Origin: Pontibacter coccineus
Lineage (GTDB): Bacteria; Bacteroidota; Bacteroidia; Cytophagales; Hymenobacteraceae
Length of the DNA: 64,000 nucleotides
NCBI RefSeq assembly: GCF_030546575.1
Contig: NZ_JAUOTN010000007.1
Coordinates: 62,001 to 126,000, forward strand
Reading direction: 5' to 3'
Below the pieces are notes generated by a model that made no database searches, had not been told where the DNA came from, and saw nothing but the letters and a program-made list of their open reading frames with translations. Every line of letters starts with the position of its first letter. Position 1 is the stretch's first letter. The translations under genes and the position numbers were made by a program. Positions 27,083 to 36,434 of the stretch are shown piece after piece.

Positions 27083-28411
27083 TTATTTCTTCTTCTCTTC
27101 CACCACTTCACCGTTACGGAAGAGTGTGGTCTTGTATACCTTGCCTTCGGCGTTGTGGTACTTCCAGGTGCCCGTGGCTTTGTTGTTGCGGTGCTGACCG
27201 ATAACTTCTACTTTACCGTCCTCGAAATACTGCTTGAAAGGCCCAAAGCGAAGCCCATCCTTGTAACTGGTCTCAGATTTTAGCTTGCCACTTTCATAGA
27301 ATTCCTGGCTGCTCACGATTTTGCCATCGCCTTTGCCGTAGGTATACTTGGCTTTGGCCTGGCCATTTTCATAGTAGACAACACGCTCACCGGTCAGCTT
27401 ATCGGCATTGTAGTTTTCGGATACTTCCACTTTTTTGCCGGGAGCATCATAGTAGGTTTTCCAGTTGCCGGTGCGCAGCTTATTTTTGTATTGCTCCTCG
27501 GCTTTCAGGTTGCCGGAAGGGTAGTAGGACATGATCTTGCGGTCATCGCCGTTGTTGCTGTACTGGCCTTCTTCCTTCAGCTTGCCGTCTTCGAAGTAGA
27601 TCTGCGAAAGCCCCTGTATCTGCCCGTTGCGGTAGTTGATCATGCTGCGCAGGTTGCCGTTCTCGAAGTATGCTTTGGATGGGCCGTGCATTTTGCCTGA
27701 AACGAAGCTGCCCTCAGTACTGAGTTTGCCGCTGCGGTAATAGCTCTTGAACGTGCCGTTGCGCTGACCGGCTACGTTTACCACTTCTGTCTCAAGTTGC
27801 CCGTTGTCGAAGTAGGTTTTGTAAGAGCCCTCCAGCATGCCGTTGCGGTAAGTGGCGTCGGTTTCCAGGTTGCCGTTTTCGAAGTAGGTTTTGGCAGGAC
27901 CGTTCTGCTGGCTGTTCTTGTAGGTGATCTCTGACTTGAGCTTGCCGTTCGGGTAAAACTCCCGCACCAGCCCCTCCGGGAAACCGTTCACAAAATTTGT
28001 TTCCTTGCGCACTTTGCCGTCCGCGTAGAAGGTCTTGAACACATTGCTTTGCTGGTCCTTTTCGTAGCTGCCTTCCTGCAGCAGTCGGCCGTCCGGATGG
28101 TAGGCCCTGAAAGGCCCCTGCTTCTGATCCCGCACATAAGTTACCTGCATGCGGGGCTGTCCGTTCTGGTAATACTCGGTGAACACGCTGTCTTTCTTCC
28201 CCTCCACAAATTTGGCAAAGGCCTCCCGCTCACCGGTTGGGTAATAGCGGTTGTAGTAGCCCACAATGGCCGAGTCGGGCGTCATGTAGTATACCTCCTT
28301 CACGCTCGTCATGGACTCGTCGTGGTAGGTCACCACTTTGCGTGTGGACTGCCCGGAAGCCGAAGCACTGATTAGTAGAACAGCAGGTAGGATGAATAGC
28401 AATTTCGACAT
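27083..28411 (-). CDS. secreted YwqK/MORN_2-type repeat protein
   Basis: 442 residues with a signal peptide (MSKLLFILPAVLLISASASG). Nearly the whole mature part is built of about 14 tandem repeats of 23-24 residues following the pattern YY..G.L..E..Y.NG...G..K.YFE.G, the repeat found in YwqK-like antitoxin-named proteins and MORN_2 proteins. Such repeats form beta-hairpin stacks. The actual function is unknown; although YwqK is named as an antitoxin, no toxin gene is adjacent here and the signal peptide argues for an envelope or extracellular role. The repetitive DNA is coding and should not be mistaken for a CRISPR array. Confidence 0.85.
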   Translation of the reverse strand: MSKLLFILPAVLLISASASGQSTRKVVTYHDESMTSVKEVYYMTPDSAIVGYYNRYYPTGEREAFAKFVEGKKDSVFTEYYQNGQPRMQVTYVRDQKQGPFRAYHPDGRLLQEGSYEKDQQSNVFKTFYADGKVRKETNFVNGFPEGLVREFYPNGKLKSEITYKNSQQNGPAKTYFENGNLETDATYRNGMLEGSYKTYFDNGQLETEVVNVAGQRNGTFKSYYRSGKLSTEGSFVSGKMHGPSKAYFENGNLRSMINYRNGQIQGLSQIYFEDGKLKEEGQYSNNGDDRKIMSYYPSGNLKAEEQYKNKLRTGNWKTYYDAPGKKVEVSENYNADKLTGERVVYYENGQAKAKYTYGKGDGKIVSSQEFYESGKLKSETSYKDGLRFGPFKQYFEDGKVEVIGQHRNNKATGTWKYHNAEGKVYKTTLFRNGEVVEEKKK

Positions 28412-28436
28412 GGATACTATGATTTGTCTGTCATGA

Positions 28437-28454
28437 AGGTATAGGGCTATACCT
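28437..28454. repeat. inverted pair of the AGGTATAG motif
   Basis: AGGTATAG at 28437-28444 and its complement CTATACCT at 28447-28454 are separated by two bases. The right arm contains the stop codon of the minus-strand HEAT gene. It could fold as a small hairpin in RNA, although the 2-nt spacer would require opening of the inner pairs. Confidence 0.75.
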
Positions 28455-28980
28455 GTTTTTTGATGATTTCTTTTGCCACTAATTTCAAAAACGGGTCAGC
28501 ATCCCGCACATACTGCTGCGCCAGTTCCACCGCCTTGGCACGGTTCACTTTGTTCAGGCTCAGCAAAGCGCGTCGCTTCACGTATTTGTCGTCTTCGCTG
28601 TTGATCAGTTGCAGGAGCATTTTCTCCCGGCCCTCCACGTCAACATGACCAAGCAATTCAGCCATTTGCCACCTGGCCTGCGACTGGTCAGAGAAAACAG
28701 CTTTCCGCACAAACCGCAGCGGGTTCTCCAGCTTCTCCTCTGCGCTTTTCAGCACCACACCGGCTTCATTGTCGATGGCCAGCGCGTACACCAGCAACTG
28801 CGCCAGATCATGGTTAAACTCCCGATTGAGCTGTTCCAGCGCTTCAATGGCTGCCTTGTGCAAAGCATCCCACTCCGGGTACTCGACTTCCCACTCACCT
28901 AAACCTCTTTGTTCGTTATAAGTGTCGGGCGTCATTTTGGCCCATTCCCAGAATTTGGCCAGTTCGATTTCTAATGACAT
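28447..28980 (-). CDS. HEAT-repeat protein
   Basis: 177 residues, no signal peptide. The C-terminal half has recognisable HEAT helices (PLRFVRKAVFSD, ARWQMAELLGHV, DDKYVKRRALLSLNKVN, DPFLKLVAKEIIKK). The N-terminal half contains FWEWAKMTPDTYNEQRGLGEWE, a Trp-rich segment, and long acidic helices. I chose the ATG at 28980 (MSLEIELAKF), since the upstream alternative adds nine residues with no family support. Function is unknown. The gene shares orientation with the YwqK-repeat gene 36 bp downstream. Confidence 0.75.
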   Translation of the reverse strand: MSLEIELAKFWEWAKMTPDTYNEQRGLGEWEVEYPEWDALHKAAIEALEQLNREFNHDLAQLLVYALAIDNEAGVVLKSAEEKLENPLRFVRKAVFSDQSQARWQMAELLGHVDVEGREKMLLQLINSEDDKYVKRRALLSLNKVNRAKAVELAQQYVRDADPFLKLVAKEIIKKQV

Positions 28981-29050
28981 AAGCGCTTCAAATTGAATAA
29001 ACACCAAAAGTGTGGCGAACAGTTTAATCTGCAGGCCAAGGTATAAAAAA

Positions 29051-29078
29051 GAAGCCTTACGAAATAACGTAAGGCTTC
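29051..29078 (-). terminator. intrinsic terminator of the thiolase gene
   Basis: GAAGCCTTACG and its perfect complement close a 6-nt loop (AAATAA). On the minus strand TTTTTTATAC follows. It lies 29 bp beyond the thiolase stop. Confidence 0.88.
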
Positions 29079-29106
29079 CTGCAAATAATATACCGCAAAG
29101 CGGGGA

Positions 29107-30291
29107 TTACATTTTCTCGATCACAAGTGCAGAGGCACCGCCACCGCCATTGCAGATACCGGTCACGCCGATCTTGCCGCCTTTTTTGTCGAGCACGTTG
29201 CATAGCGTCGTCACGATGCGGGCACCGGAAGCGCCTAGTGGGTGACCCAGCGATACGGCACCACCGAACACGTTCACGTTGCCGCCTTCCAGACCAAGTT
29301 TCTGGTTGTTGGCGATCGATACCACCGAGAAGGCCTCGTTGATCTCGTAGAAATCAACTTCCTCAGGCGATACACCCGCATTTTTCAACGCTTTCGGTAT
29401 AGCCAGTGATGGTGTTGTGGTGAACCAGATCGGGTCCTGCTCGGCGTCCGCAAAGCCACGGATCTTCGCGATCGGCTTCAAACCAAGCTCCTCTGCTTTC
29501 TCTTTGCTCATCAGCAACAGCGCCGCAGCACCGTCGTTCAGGGTGGAGGCGTTTGCAGCCGTTACCGTGCCTGCCTTGTCAAACACAGGGCGCAGACCGG
29601 CGATCTTGTCGAAACTTACTTTCTTGTATTCTTCATCTTCTGACACCACGATCGGGTCTTTGCCACGCTGTGGAATTTCAACCGGCACGATCTCGTCTTT
29701 CATCATACCTGCCTCGGCGGCAGCGGCCGATTTCTTGTAAGAACTGATGGCGTACTCATCCTGCATTTCGCGGGTGATCTTCATCTCGCGGGCGGTGTTC
29801 TCCGCGGCATTGCCCATGTGGAAGTCATTATACACATCCCACAAGCCGTCTTTCAACAGGCCATCCGTCATCTGGCCGTGACCCAGCTTTGCTCCGAAAC
29901 GTGCTTTGTCGAGGTAAAACGGTACGTTCGACATGCTCTCCATGCCACCTGCCACAATAATATCTTTGTGGCCCAGCATGATGGCCTGCGCCGCAAACAT
30001 GATCGCCTTCGTGCCCGATGCGCATACCTTATTCACAGTCGTACACTCTACTTCATAGCCCAGCCCCGCCTTGATGGCAGCCTGACGCGCAGGGGCCTGC
30101 CCCACGTTGGCCGACAGCACGTTGCCCATGATCACCTCCTGTACTAAGCTTTTGTCAACGCCGGCTTTCTCGAGCGCACCTTTGATAGCGGCTGCACCCA
30201 GTTCCGTGGCAGAAAGGCTGGCCAAAGCGCCGCCAAAGCTTCCGATCGGGGTACGCACAGCCGAAATAATATATACTTCCTTCGTTTGCAT
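29107..30291 (-). CDS. acetyl-CoA C-acetyltransferase (thiolase)
   Basis: Joins two acetyl-CoA to acetoacetyl-CoA, or cleaves ketoacyl-CoA in the reverse direction. The nucleophilic Cys90 is in NKVCASGTKA, NEAFSVVS carries the substrate-side Asn/Glu, GHPLGASGAR the catalytic His, and CNGGGGASA the second Cys near the end. At 394 residues it is a typical biosynthetic-type thiolase. It stands alone between a terminator and a divergent S9 peptidase gene, so the pathway (branched-chain, ketone-body or storage-polymer metabolism) cannot be assigned from context. Confidence 0.93.
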   Translation of the reverse strand: MQTKEVYIISAVRTPIGSFGGALASLSATELGAAAIKGALEKAGVDKSLVQEVIMGNVLSANVGQAPARQAAIKAGLGYEVECTTVNKVCASGTKAIMFAAQAIMLGHKDIIVAGGMESMSNVPFYLDKARFGAKLGHGQMTDGLLKDGLWDVYNDFHMGNAAENTAREMKITREMQDEYAISSYKKSAAAAEAGMMKDEIVPVEIPQRGKDPIVVSEDEEYKKVSFDKIAGLRPVFDKAGTVTAANASTLNDGAAALLLMSKEKAEELGLKPIAKIRGFADAEQDPIWFTTTPSLAIPKALKNAGVSPEEVDFYEINEAFSVVSIANNQKLGLEGGNVNVFGGAVSLGHPLGASGARIVTTLCNVLDKKGGKIGVTGICNGGGGASALVIEKM

Positions 30292-30572
30292 AAGATTGTG
30301 TCTAATAGTTTTATAGTGTGAAATTATCAGGATTCAAGCGGAAAACCAAACAATCGTTAGGTAAATGGCTGGTTTAGGGTTTTAGGGCTTAATTGTTAAA
30401 TTGTTATGTCTGAAAAGGGGACTTTAGCAGCACATAAAAATTGCTGCGAAACCATCTGCCTTTAAACCTTTCTTATAGAGTTGCCTCTAAAGGTATAACG
30501 CGCGCAGCCGCAAAATAATTTGTACATTTAGAGACCAATCAAATCCGCTAACCGATAGCCAAACCTTTTACA

Positions 30573-33479
30573 ATGAAGAAATTCCTATTGTTGATGGCAC
30601 TGTTTGGGGCCGGCCTCAGTCAGGCACAGGCACAGCAGCAAGCCAGCAAAAAACCACTCACCCACGACGTATACGACAGTTGGAAAGGCGTAGCCGGCGA
30701 CAAGCTCTCCAATAACGGCCAGTACGTGCTTTTCAATGTCGATCCGCAGGAAGGCGATGGCGCCCTCTACATCCGAAACTACGCCAGCAAGGCCATGCGG
30801 GAGTTCTCGCGTGGCACCAAAGCGGAGTTCACCAACGACAGTCGCTACGCCATTTTCCAGATCAAGCCGGAGTATAACAAGGTGCGTGCGCTCAAGCTGA
30901 AAAAGAAGAAAGGCGATGACCTGCCGAAAGACTCGCTGGCCATTGTGGCGCTGGAGAACATGAACGTGGTGAAAGTGCCGCGCGTGAAATCCTACAAGTT
31001 GCCGAAAGAGGGAAACAATTGGGTAGCTTACCAACTCGAGAAACCGGTTCCGGCGAAAAAGGAGACAGCCAAGAAAGGGGATACGAAAACAGAACCCGCT
31101 ATACCTGAGACTCCGAAGACTGAGCCTGCCAAGACAGCTGCCGCGAAATCTGCCGCCAAACCAAAGCAGAAGAAATCGGAAGGCACAGAGCTGGTGCTTC
31201 GTAACCTTCAGGACGGGCAGGAGCACCGCTTCAACCGTGTGGTGGATTACATGTTCTCCGAGAAAGGCAACATGCTGTACTTCGTGAAGGATGAGTTGGA
31301 CTCGCTGCACACTGCCGGGGTTTACGCCTTCAATATCGCCGACCTCAAGGTCATGCCGATCGATACGGGTAAGGTGACGTACACGGGCATCAGCACGGAC
31401 AAGGCGGGCGAGCAGTTGGCTTATGTGGCGACCACCGACACTGTGGGAGCGGAGCTACGCTATTTCAACCTCTACCACTGGAACAAGAAGGATAATAAAG
31501 CCATTACGCTGGCTGATACCATTACCAAAGGAATGCCAAAGGCCTGGATGGTGAGTGAGCACGGCAACCTGCGCTTCTCAGAAGACGGCCGTCGTTTGTT
31601 CTTCGGCACTTTCCCGCGCCCGACGCGCTTCGAAAAGGACACGACCAAACTCGAGGAGGAAAAGGTGAACCTCGACATCTGGGGTTACAAAGATCCCCTG
31701 ATCCAGCCAATGCAGCTCAAGCAACTGAGCCGTGACCAGAAGCGCTCTTTCCTGGCCATGTACGACCTGCGCGGCAAGAAAATGCAGCAGCTGGCTACCC
31801 TCGAAATGCCCGACGTATACCTGGATGCCTACGGCCAGGCAGACGTGGCGCTCGGTGTGAGCGACGAGAAGTACAAAGTGACTATCGGCTACGATACCCC
31901 GACCCGCAAAGACGCCTATTTGATCGATCTGAAAAAGGGAACGGCAAAGCAGATTCTGAACGAAACGAGAGGTATGCCGCGCCTGTCGCCGCAGGGTGCT
32001 TATGTGTACTGGTACGAGCCAACCGACAGCAGCTGGCATGCCATGACCACCAAAGGCGGTGCCAACATCAACCTGACCAAGCGCATCGGCTTGCCTTTTT
32101 ATGAAGAGGACAACGACGTGCCGGCCTTACCAGGCTCTTACGGCGCGGCTGGCTGGGTAGAAAAAGACAACGCCTTGCTGGTGTACGACCGCTTCGACAT
32201 CTGGAAACTGGACCCCAGCGGCAAAAAAGCCCCTGAGAACCTGACTGACAAGTATGGCCGCAATAACAAACTGCGCCTGCGCTACGAGCAACTCGACAGC
32301 GAAGAGAAGTTTATTCCCGAGAACGCGACGCTATACCTGAGCGCCTTCAACCTGACCGACAAGTCAAGTGGTTTCTTCCGCGATTATGTGAACAAAACAG
32401 CGCAGCCGGAAAAACTGGTGATGACGCCGCATGGCTATACCTCATTCAAGAAAGCCAAAAACAGCGACCGCACCACGTTCCGCCGCGGTTCCTTCCGCGA
32501 GTACAACGACCTCTATACCGCTGATTTGAGCTTTGCCAACGTGGAGAAACTGAGCGACGCCAATCCGCAGATGAAGGACTACCTGTGGGGCAATGTGGAA
32601 CTGGTAAGCTGGAAATCGACCGATGGTATACCTTTGGAGGGTTTGCTTTACAAGCCGGAGAACTTCGATCCCAAAAAGAAATACCCGATGATGGTGTACT
32701 TCTACGAGCGCTCCTCTGACGGTATACACAACCACCGTATACCTGCACCAAGTGCCTCTACCATCAACATCCCCTACTTTGTGAGCAACGACTACCTCGT
32801 GTTCGTGCCGGACATTGTGTACACCGAGGGCTACCCGGGCGAGAGCGCCATGGACTGCATCATTCCGGGTGTGCAGAGCATCGTAGCACAGGGTTTCGTG
32901 GATGACAAGAACATGGCCTTGCAGGGGCAAAGCTGGGGCGGTTACCAGATCGCTTACATGGTGACGCGTACCAACATGTTCAAGGCTGCCATGGCTGGTG
33001 CGCCGGTATCGAACATGACGAGTGCGTACGGCGGCATCCGCTGGGGCACGGGCCTGAGCCGTCAGTTCCAGTACGAGCGCACGCAGAGCCGTATTGGCGG
33101 CACGCTGTGGGAGAAGCCGATGCAGTTCATCGAGAACTCACCGCTCTTCTTCGCTGACCGTGTGAAGACGCCGCTGCTGATTATGCACAACGACCAGGAC
33201 GGTGCTGTGCCGTGGTACCAGGGCATCGAGTTCTTCATGGCACTGCGCCGTTTGGAGAAGCCGGTATGGATGCTGGTGTACAATGGTGAGGACCACAACC
33301 TGGTGCAGCGCAAAAACCGCAAAGACCTTTCGGTGCGTATGTCGCAGTTCTTCGACCACTACCTCAAAGGCGCTCCGGCTCCGAAGTGGATGGACCAGGG
33401 CGTACCTACCTTGCTCAAAGGCAAAGACTACGGTTTTGAACTGACCGAGCCGCAGGTTTCTTCGGCACCGAAGGAATAG
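30573..33479 (+). CDS. secreted S9-family (prolyl oligopeptidase-like) serine peptidase
   Basis: 968 residues with a signal peptide ending QAQAQ. A beta-propeller-like N-terminal part is followed by an alpha/beta-hydrolase domain with Ser787 in GQSWGGYQ, Asp876 in DQDGAVPW and His908 in GEDHNL, the complete catalytic triad. A low-complexity Lys/Pro/Thr/Glu/Ala-rich insert (about residues 153-205) interrupts the propeller region and is unlike the rest of the protein. Such enzymes trim peptides in the periplasm of this phylum. The gene is divergent from thiolase and ends at a good hairpin, so it is likely monocistronic. Confidence 0.92.
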   Translation: MKKFLLLMALFGAGLSQAQAQQQASKKPLTHDVYDSWKGVAGDKLSNNGQYVLFNVDPQEGDGALYIRNYASKAMREFSRGTKAEFTNDSRYAIFQIKPEYNKVRALKLKKKKGDDLPKDSLAIVALENMNVVKVPRVKSYKLPKEGNNWVAYQLEKPVPAKKETAKKGDTKTEPAIPETPKTEPAKTAAAKSAAKPKQKKSEGTELVLRNLQDGQEHRFNRVVDYMFSEKGNMLYFVKDELDSLHTAGVYAFNIADLKVMPIDTGKVTYTGISTDKAGEQLAYVATTDTVGAELRYFNLYHWNKKDNKAITLADTITKGMPKAWMVSEHGNLRFSEDGRRLFFGTFPRPTRFEKDTTKLEEEKVNLDIWGYKDPLIQPMQLKQLSRDQKRSFLAMYDLRGKKMQQLATLEMPDVYLDAYGQADVALGVSDEKYKVTIGYDTPTRKDAYLIDLKKGTAKQILNETRGMPRLSPQGAYVYWYEPTDSSWHAMTTKGGANINLTKRIGLPFYEEDNDVPALPGSYGAAGWVEKDNALLVYDRFDIWKLDPSGKKAPENLTDKYGRNNKLRLRYEQLDSEEKFIPENATLYLSAFNLTDKSSGFFRDYVNKTAQPEKLVMTPHGYTSFKKAKNSDRTTFRRGSFREYNDLYTADLSFANVEKLSDANPQMKDYLWGNVELVSWKSTDGIPLEGLLYKPENFDPKKKYPMMVYFYERSSDGIHNHRIPAPSASTINIPYFVSNDYLVFVPDIVYTEGYPGESAMDCIIPGVQSIVAQGFVDDKNMALQGQSWGGYQIAYMVTRTNMFKAAMAGAPVSNMTSAYGGIRWGTGLSRQFQYERTQSRIGGTLWEKPMQFIENSPLFFADRVKTPLLIMHNDQDGAVPWYQGIEFFMALRRLEKPVWMLVYNGEDHNLVQRKNRKDLSVRMSQFFDHYLKGAPAPKWMDQGVPTLLKGKDYGFELTEPQVSSAPKE

Positions 33480-33496
33480 AATCATAAATCATTTAA

Positions 33497-33534
33497 ACAA
33501 AGGGGGTGTAGCCAGCTGGTTATACCCCCTTTGT
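33497..33534 (+). terminator. intrinsic terminator of the S9 peptidase gene
   Basis: ACAAAGGGGGT pairs with ACCCCCTTTGT across a 16-nt loop, 18 bp after the stop. The 3' side continues CGTTTAAATT, a modest T tract. Confidence 0.75.
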
Positions 33535-33701
33535 CGTTTAAATTCACTTATACTGCAAGTAAGTTTAGCTCTCTTCTGTTTTCTAATGCCATACATTCAC
33601 CAGCTCGGGCGATGTATTTACGGGGTATTTATGGCATTATATCGATCTGTTTTTGATTTTATTTAAGTTTACTTTCGATTTAATAAAATGCTGAGGATCG
33701 T

Positions 33702-34217
33702 ATGGAAAACACCGTCATTGTAGATTCTAGTCTTATTCTTCTGGCAATCATAGGAGGTTGGATGCTGGGTAATATCATGTATCGTAACCGTCAGACTCCT
33801 GTAAGTTGGTTTACCTTATTTCTAGTCAACTTTGCTGCCTTATGGTGCATGTTTAACTGGATAGCGCACGTCATAGCCGTCTTGGCCGTCAACGTGCAAC
33901 GGATTATGGCCGGGTCATTTGTATATACCTTTCCGTTCTATGCTATGCTGCTTATGGGTATTACCTTTATTGCTTTGAGTGTTTTACAACTCAGTCGTAT
34001 CCGCCAGCTCAGCCAGGGGAAACACTATTTGCGCAAGCAGCTAACCCTCGTAAGCTGGAGTATTGTCGCGCTTAGCCTCCCAATCGTTCCGCTGAACCCC
34101 ATCGGTCTGCTGCCAGTGATCTCTTCCGTGATTATTTTGGCTACTGTGTCTCTAACCAAGAGCCAATGGAAACCTGCTGCTTTTCAGGAGCATTCCAACA
34201 CGATCGTATCAGCCTGA
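33702..34217 (+). CDS. small multi-pass membrane protein, unknown
   Basis: 171 residues with four or five hydrophobic segments, starting around residues 7, 35, 76 and 117. The cytoplasm-side loops are basic (MYRNRQ, SRIRQLSQGKHYLRKQ). I do not recognise a family and see no catalytic motif. It is preceded by an AT-rich spacer with TACTTTCG at 33670-33677, one mismatch from the phylum's -7 box, and followed by a strong bidirectional hairpin. Confidence 0.65.
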   Translation: MENTVIVDSSLILLAIIGGWMLGNIMYRNRQTPVSWFTLFLVNFAALWCMFNWIAHVIAVLAVNVQRIMAGSFVYTFPFYAMLLMGITFIALSVLQLSRIRQLSQGKHYLRKQLTLVSWSIVALSLPIVPLNPIGLLPVISSVIILATVSLTKSQWKPAAFQEHSNTIVSA

Positions 34218-34275
34218 GTGCTACCTTATTCTGCGGGGCAGCAGCAAACGCACATGCTGTATAGCACCTTAATAC

Positions 34276-34320
34276 CAAAAGCAACAGGCCGCTCCAACTC
34301 GGAGCGGCCTGTTGCTTTTG
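34276..34320. terminator. bidirectional terminator
   Basis: A perfect 20-bp stem closes a 5-nt loop (AACTC); the outer ends are CAAAAGC and GCTTTTG, giving short T tracts in both directions. It lies between convergent genes ending at 34217 and 34359. Confidence 0.9.
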
Positions 34321-34358
34321 CAAAAAGAATGTAGAGAGATTTTGTGAATGAAGGGTAA

Positions 34359-34970
34359 TTATTTGGCTTTACCGTTGTTCATCACCTTGATCTGACCACA
34401 AGCCACAGGTATGGTTGCGTCATATACGCCATCTACATACATGCCGTGCAGCACGATTACATTGTTCTGCAGCGATCTGACCACTCTTGAAATACCATAG
34501 TCATTCATGAAGTTTACCATGCCAGCTGCATCAGCTGTTGGGTATGGGGTTAGTGGTACCAGTACGGGTCCGTAAAATGGCACGCCTTCCACCAGGCTGA
34601 TCAAGCCATCGCCGTCTGTATCAGCCGACATGGGCGGGCAAACCGCATTTTTATTGGTGTCCGTAAAGCCGTGTATGTGCTGCATGTGCTCCATGTCAGG
34701 TGTCAAGCCCGAAGCATCTAACTGCACATCGATCATATCTCCTTTCAGATCTATTGTTGCCATACCACTAACGCCTGAGTTATTCAGTTCCATCAGGTGC
34801 ACCGTGTATGTTTTATTCAGGTTCATAGAGTTTGCCTGATGTGCCTCCTCTACGCCTTGCGCCGCCAAGCCTGCGTCGGGTGCCACGTCCGCCTGCTCAC
34901 AGGCATTGAAAGAAAAAAGAATGGCAGCAACTGCTGCATAGGCGGATGTTTTCTGGATAGATTTTTTCAT
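34359..34970 (-). CDS. CHRD-like lipoprotein
   Basis: A 203-residue lipoprotein: the signal peptide MKKSIQKTSAYAAVAAILFSFNAC ends in a lipobox Cys. The mature part has the pattern of CHRD-type or Cu/Zn-SOD-like beta domains: an opening strand (KTYTVHLMELNNSGVSGMATIDL), the MEHMQHIHGF segment and a later IVLHGMYVDG segment with conserved His. A strand DTNKNAVCPPMSADTDGDGLI contains a Cys and an acidic Asp-rich loop. Function is unknown, probably periplasmic or surface. I used the ATG at 34970 because the longer frame starts inside an AT-rich leader. Confidence 0.72.
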   Translation of the reverse strand: MKKSIQKTSAYAAVAAILFSFNACEQADVAPDAGLAAQGVEEAHQANSMNLNKTYTVHLMELNNSGVSGMATIDLKGDMIDVQLDASGLTPDMEHMQHIHGFTDTNKNAVCPPMSADTDGDGLISLVEGVPFYGPVLVPLTPYPTADAAGMVNFMNDYGISRVVRSLQNNVIVLHGMYVDGVYDATIPVACGQIKVMNNGKAK

Positions 34971-35392
34971 AATTTTATTGAATTTTTTATAAGTGAGATA
35001 TATACGGTATACAATCGATGAACTAAAGAATTGTTTAGGAATGCGGTGGGAAAGCATTGATTCTTAGTGTGAATGGCTATAAATAACTAGTGAACGGAAA
35101 ATCCAGTCCATAGAAATAGCCTGCAATGAGAGACCACTCCTATATTGCAAAAGGTATATCCTAAAATTTAGGAGTAACTAAATTGGGGAGGTGGATCGGG
35201 CTCGAGTATCGTACGGGCACGGAGTGTATAGGTCACCAGTCATACTCGGCCGCCGCTCGGAGTCTGTGACTTTACATGCAGCAAGCTGTCAGATGCCGCG
35301 AAAACAGATTCGGGAAGTTTTTAGTACGCCTTTTCGCTATGAAAAATGAGCATTGCTCCGGTCAATCCGAGCGGTTTTTTGTTCTTCAACTT
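34971..35392. other. spacer, 422 bp
   Basis: Upstream region of the CHRD-like lipoprotein gene. The half nearest 34971 is AT-rich and probably promoter. The part around 35190-35300 is more GC-rich (TCGTACGGGCACGG, CGGCCGCCGCTCGG) but has no long open frame, tRNA or terminator that I can support. One AGGTATA copy lies near 35152. Confidence 0.45.
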
Positions 35393-35851
35393 CTAACTCG
35401 AAATTTCTGAATCGTAATTCTCAAGGCTAACCCAGGGTTGGGCAGTGCGCATAAACTGGCCGGTTCCAAAAGCGACCTCTTTCCCTTTTTCATTGTATAA
35501 AGTCGCCTCTGCTATAAACAGGTTTTTGCCACTAGAACGCACCGTGCCCACGGCTCTCAAGGTGCCGGAGTTTACCGGGCGCAACAAATTGATCTGAAAT
35601 GAAGATGTTACGATGAAAACGTCTGTCACCAGCGAGGCTACGGCAAAGTAGGCGGCATCGTCCAGCAGCTTGAAGTAGGTGGCTCCGTGAATGGCCTGTG
35701 CGCCATGGAAGTACTTTGGGTCGACCGGAAGCTTTATCTCGGCCTTGCCATGCGCCACCTCGATGCTGCTGCCACTAAACAACTGTTGCACGTTGGCGCT
35801 CAGGTATAGCTTTTCCAATTTCCGGTAATGTGCTTTGGGCTCAGTAGACAT
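35393..35851 (-). CDS. PaaI-type hotdog thioesterase
   Basis: 152 residues forming a single hotdog fold that hydrolyses acyl-CoA thioesters. HGATYFKLLDDAAYFAVASL is the catalytic helix region, with the HG at the start and the acidic Asp pair inside the helix typical of PaaI-like enzymes. SSFQINLLRPVNSGTLRAVGTV is the following strand pair. Substrate is unknown. The gene is monocistronic by orientation, divergent from yjdM. Confidence 0.82.
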   Translation of the reverse strand: MSTEPKAHYRKLEKLYLSANVQQLFSGSSIEVAHGKAEIKLPVDPKYFHGAQAIHGATYFKLLDDAAYFAVASLVTDVFIVTSSFQINLLRPVNSGTLRAVGTVRSSGKNLFIAEATLYNEKGKEVAFGTGQFMRTAQPWVSLENYDSEISS

Positions 35852-36057
35852 GCGCTGATTTTTTGTGCAAGTATACGCAATGCTAATCAGGCGATTGCCC
35901 TTTTAGGGAGGAAACAAAAGGCAAGGAGTGGAGGATTGTTTGTATATTCGCTTAATGTGAGGTATAGCTGAATAAATGCGTCGCGAAAAAACGATGAAAC
36001 GGGATTGGCATTCTTTTATCAACTGTACCAGAGCAAAACAATACTAACAATACGATT

Positions 36058-36399
36058 ATGTCAGAAGAATTAAAACAGTGCCCGAAATGTAACTCTCCTT
36101 ATGGCTACGCGATGGGCGAAGAACTTTACGCTTGTCCGGAGTGTGGCAACGAGTGGAATCCGGGAGAAGTAGAAGAAGAAGTGGGATTGAAAGTAGTGGA
36201 TGCAAACGGCAACCAACTACAGGATGGCGACACCGTCGTGGTGATAAAAGACTTACCTGTGAAGGGTGCTCCAAAGCCTGTTAAAGCGGGAACAAAAGTG
36301 AAGAACATTCGCCTGACCGACGGCGATCATAACATCGACTGCAAGATCGATGGTTTTGGTTCGATGGGGCTCAAATCTGAGTTTGTCAGAAAGGCATAG
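36058..36399 (+). CDS. yjdM: YjdM (PhnA-like) zinc ribbon protein
   Basis: 113 residues. Two CxxC knuckles (CPKC at 8-11 and CPEC near 27-30) form an N-terminal zinc ribbon, followed by a conserved SH3-like domain with [17 protein letters not shown] and [17 protein letters not shown]. This is the family once named PhnA; it is not needed for phosphonate use, and its role remains uncertain. The length and motifs are normal. It starts a short plus-strand run with the SRPBCC and VOC genes. Confidence 0.92.
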   Translation: MSEELKQCPKCNSPYGYAMGEELYACPECGNEWNPGEVEEEVGLKVVDANGNQLQDGDTVVVIKDLPVKGAPKPVKAGTKVKNIRLTDGDHNIDCKIDGFGSMGLKSEFVRKA

Positions 36400-36434
36400 A
36401 TAAAGCAGTACTCTTTCACACTTTTACCTTTTTT

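Noticed and set aside
27083..28411. Tandem DNA repeats, first considered as CRISPR
   Set aside because: The repeats are translated in one frame as 23-24-residue YwqK-type units with variable third positions and no unique spacers; no cas genes are nearby.
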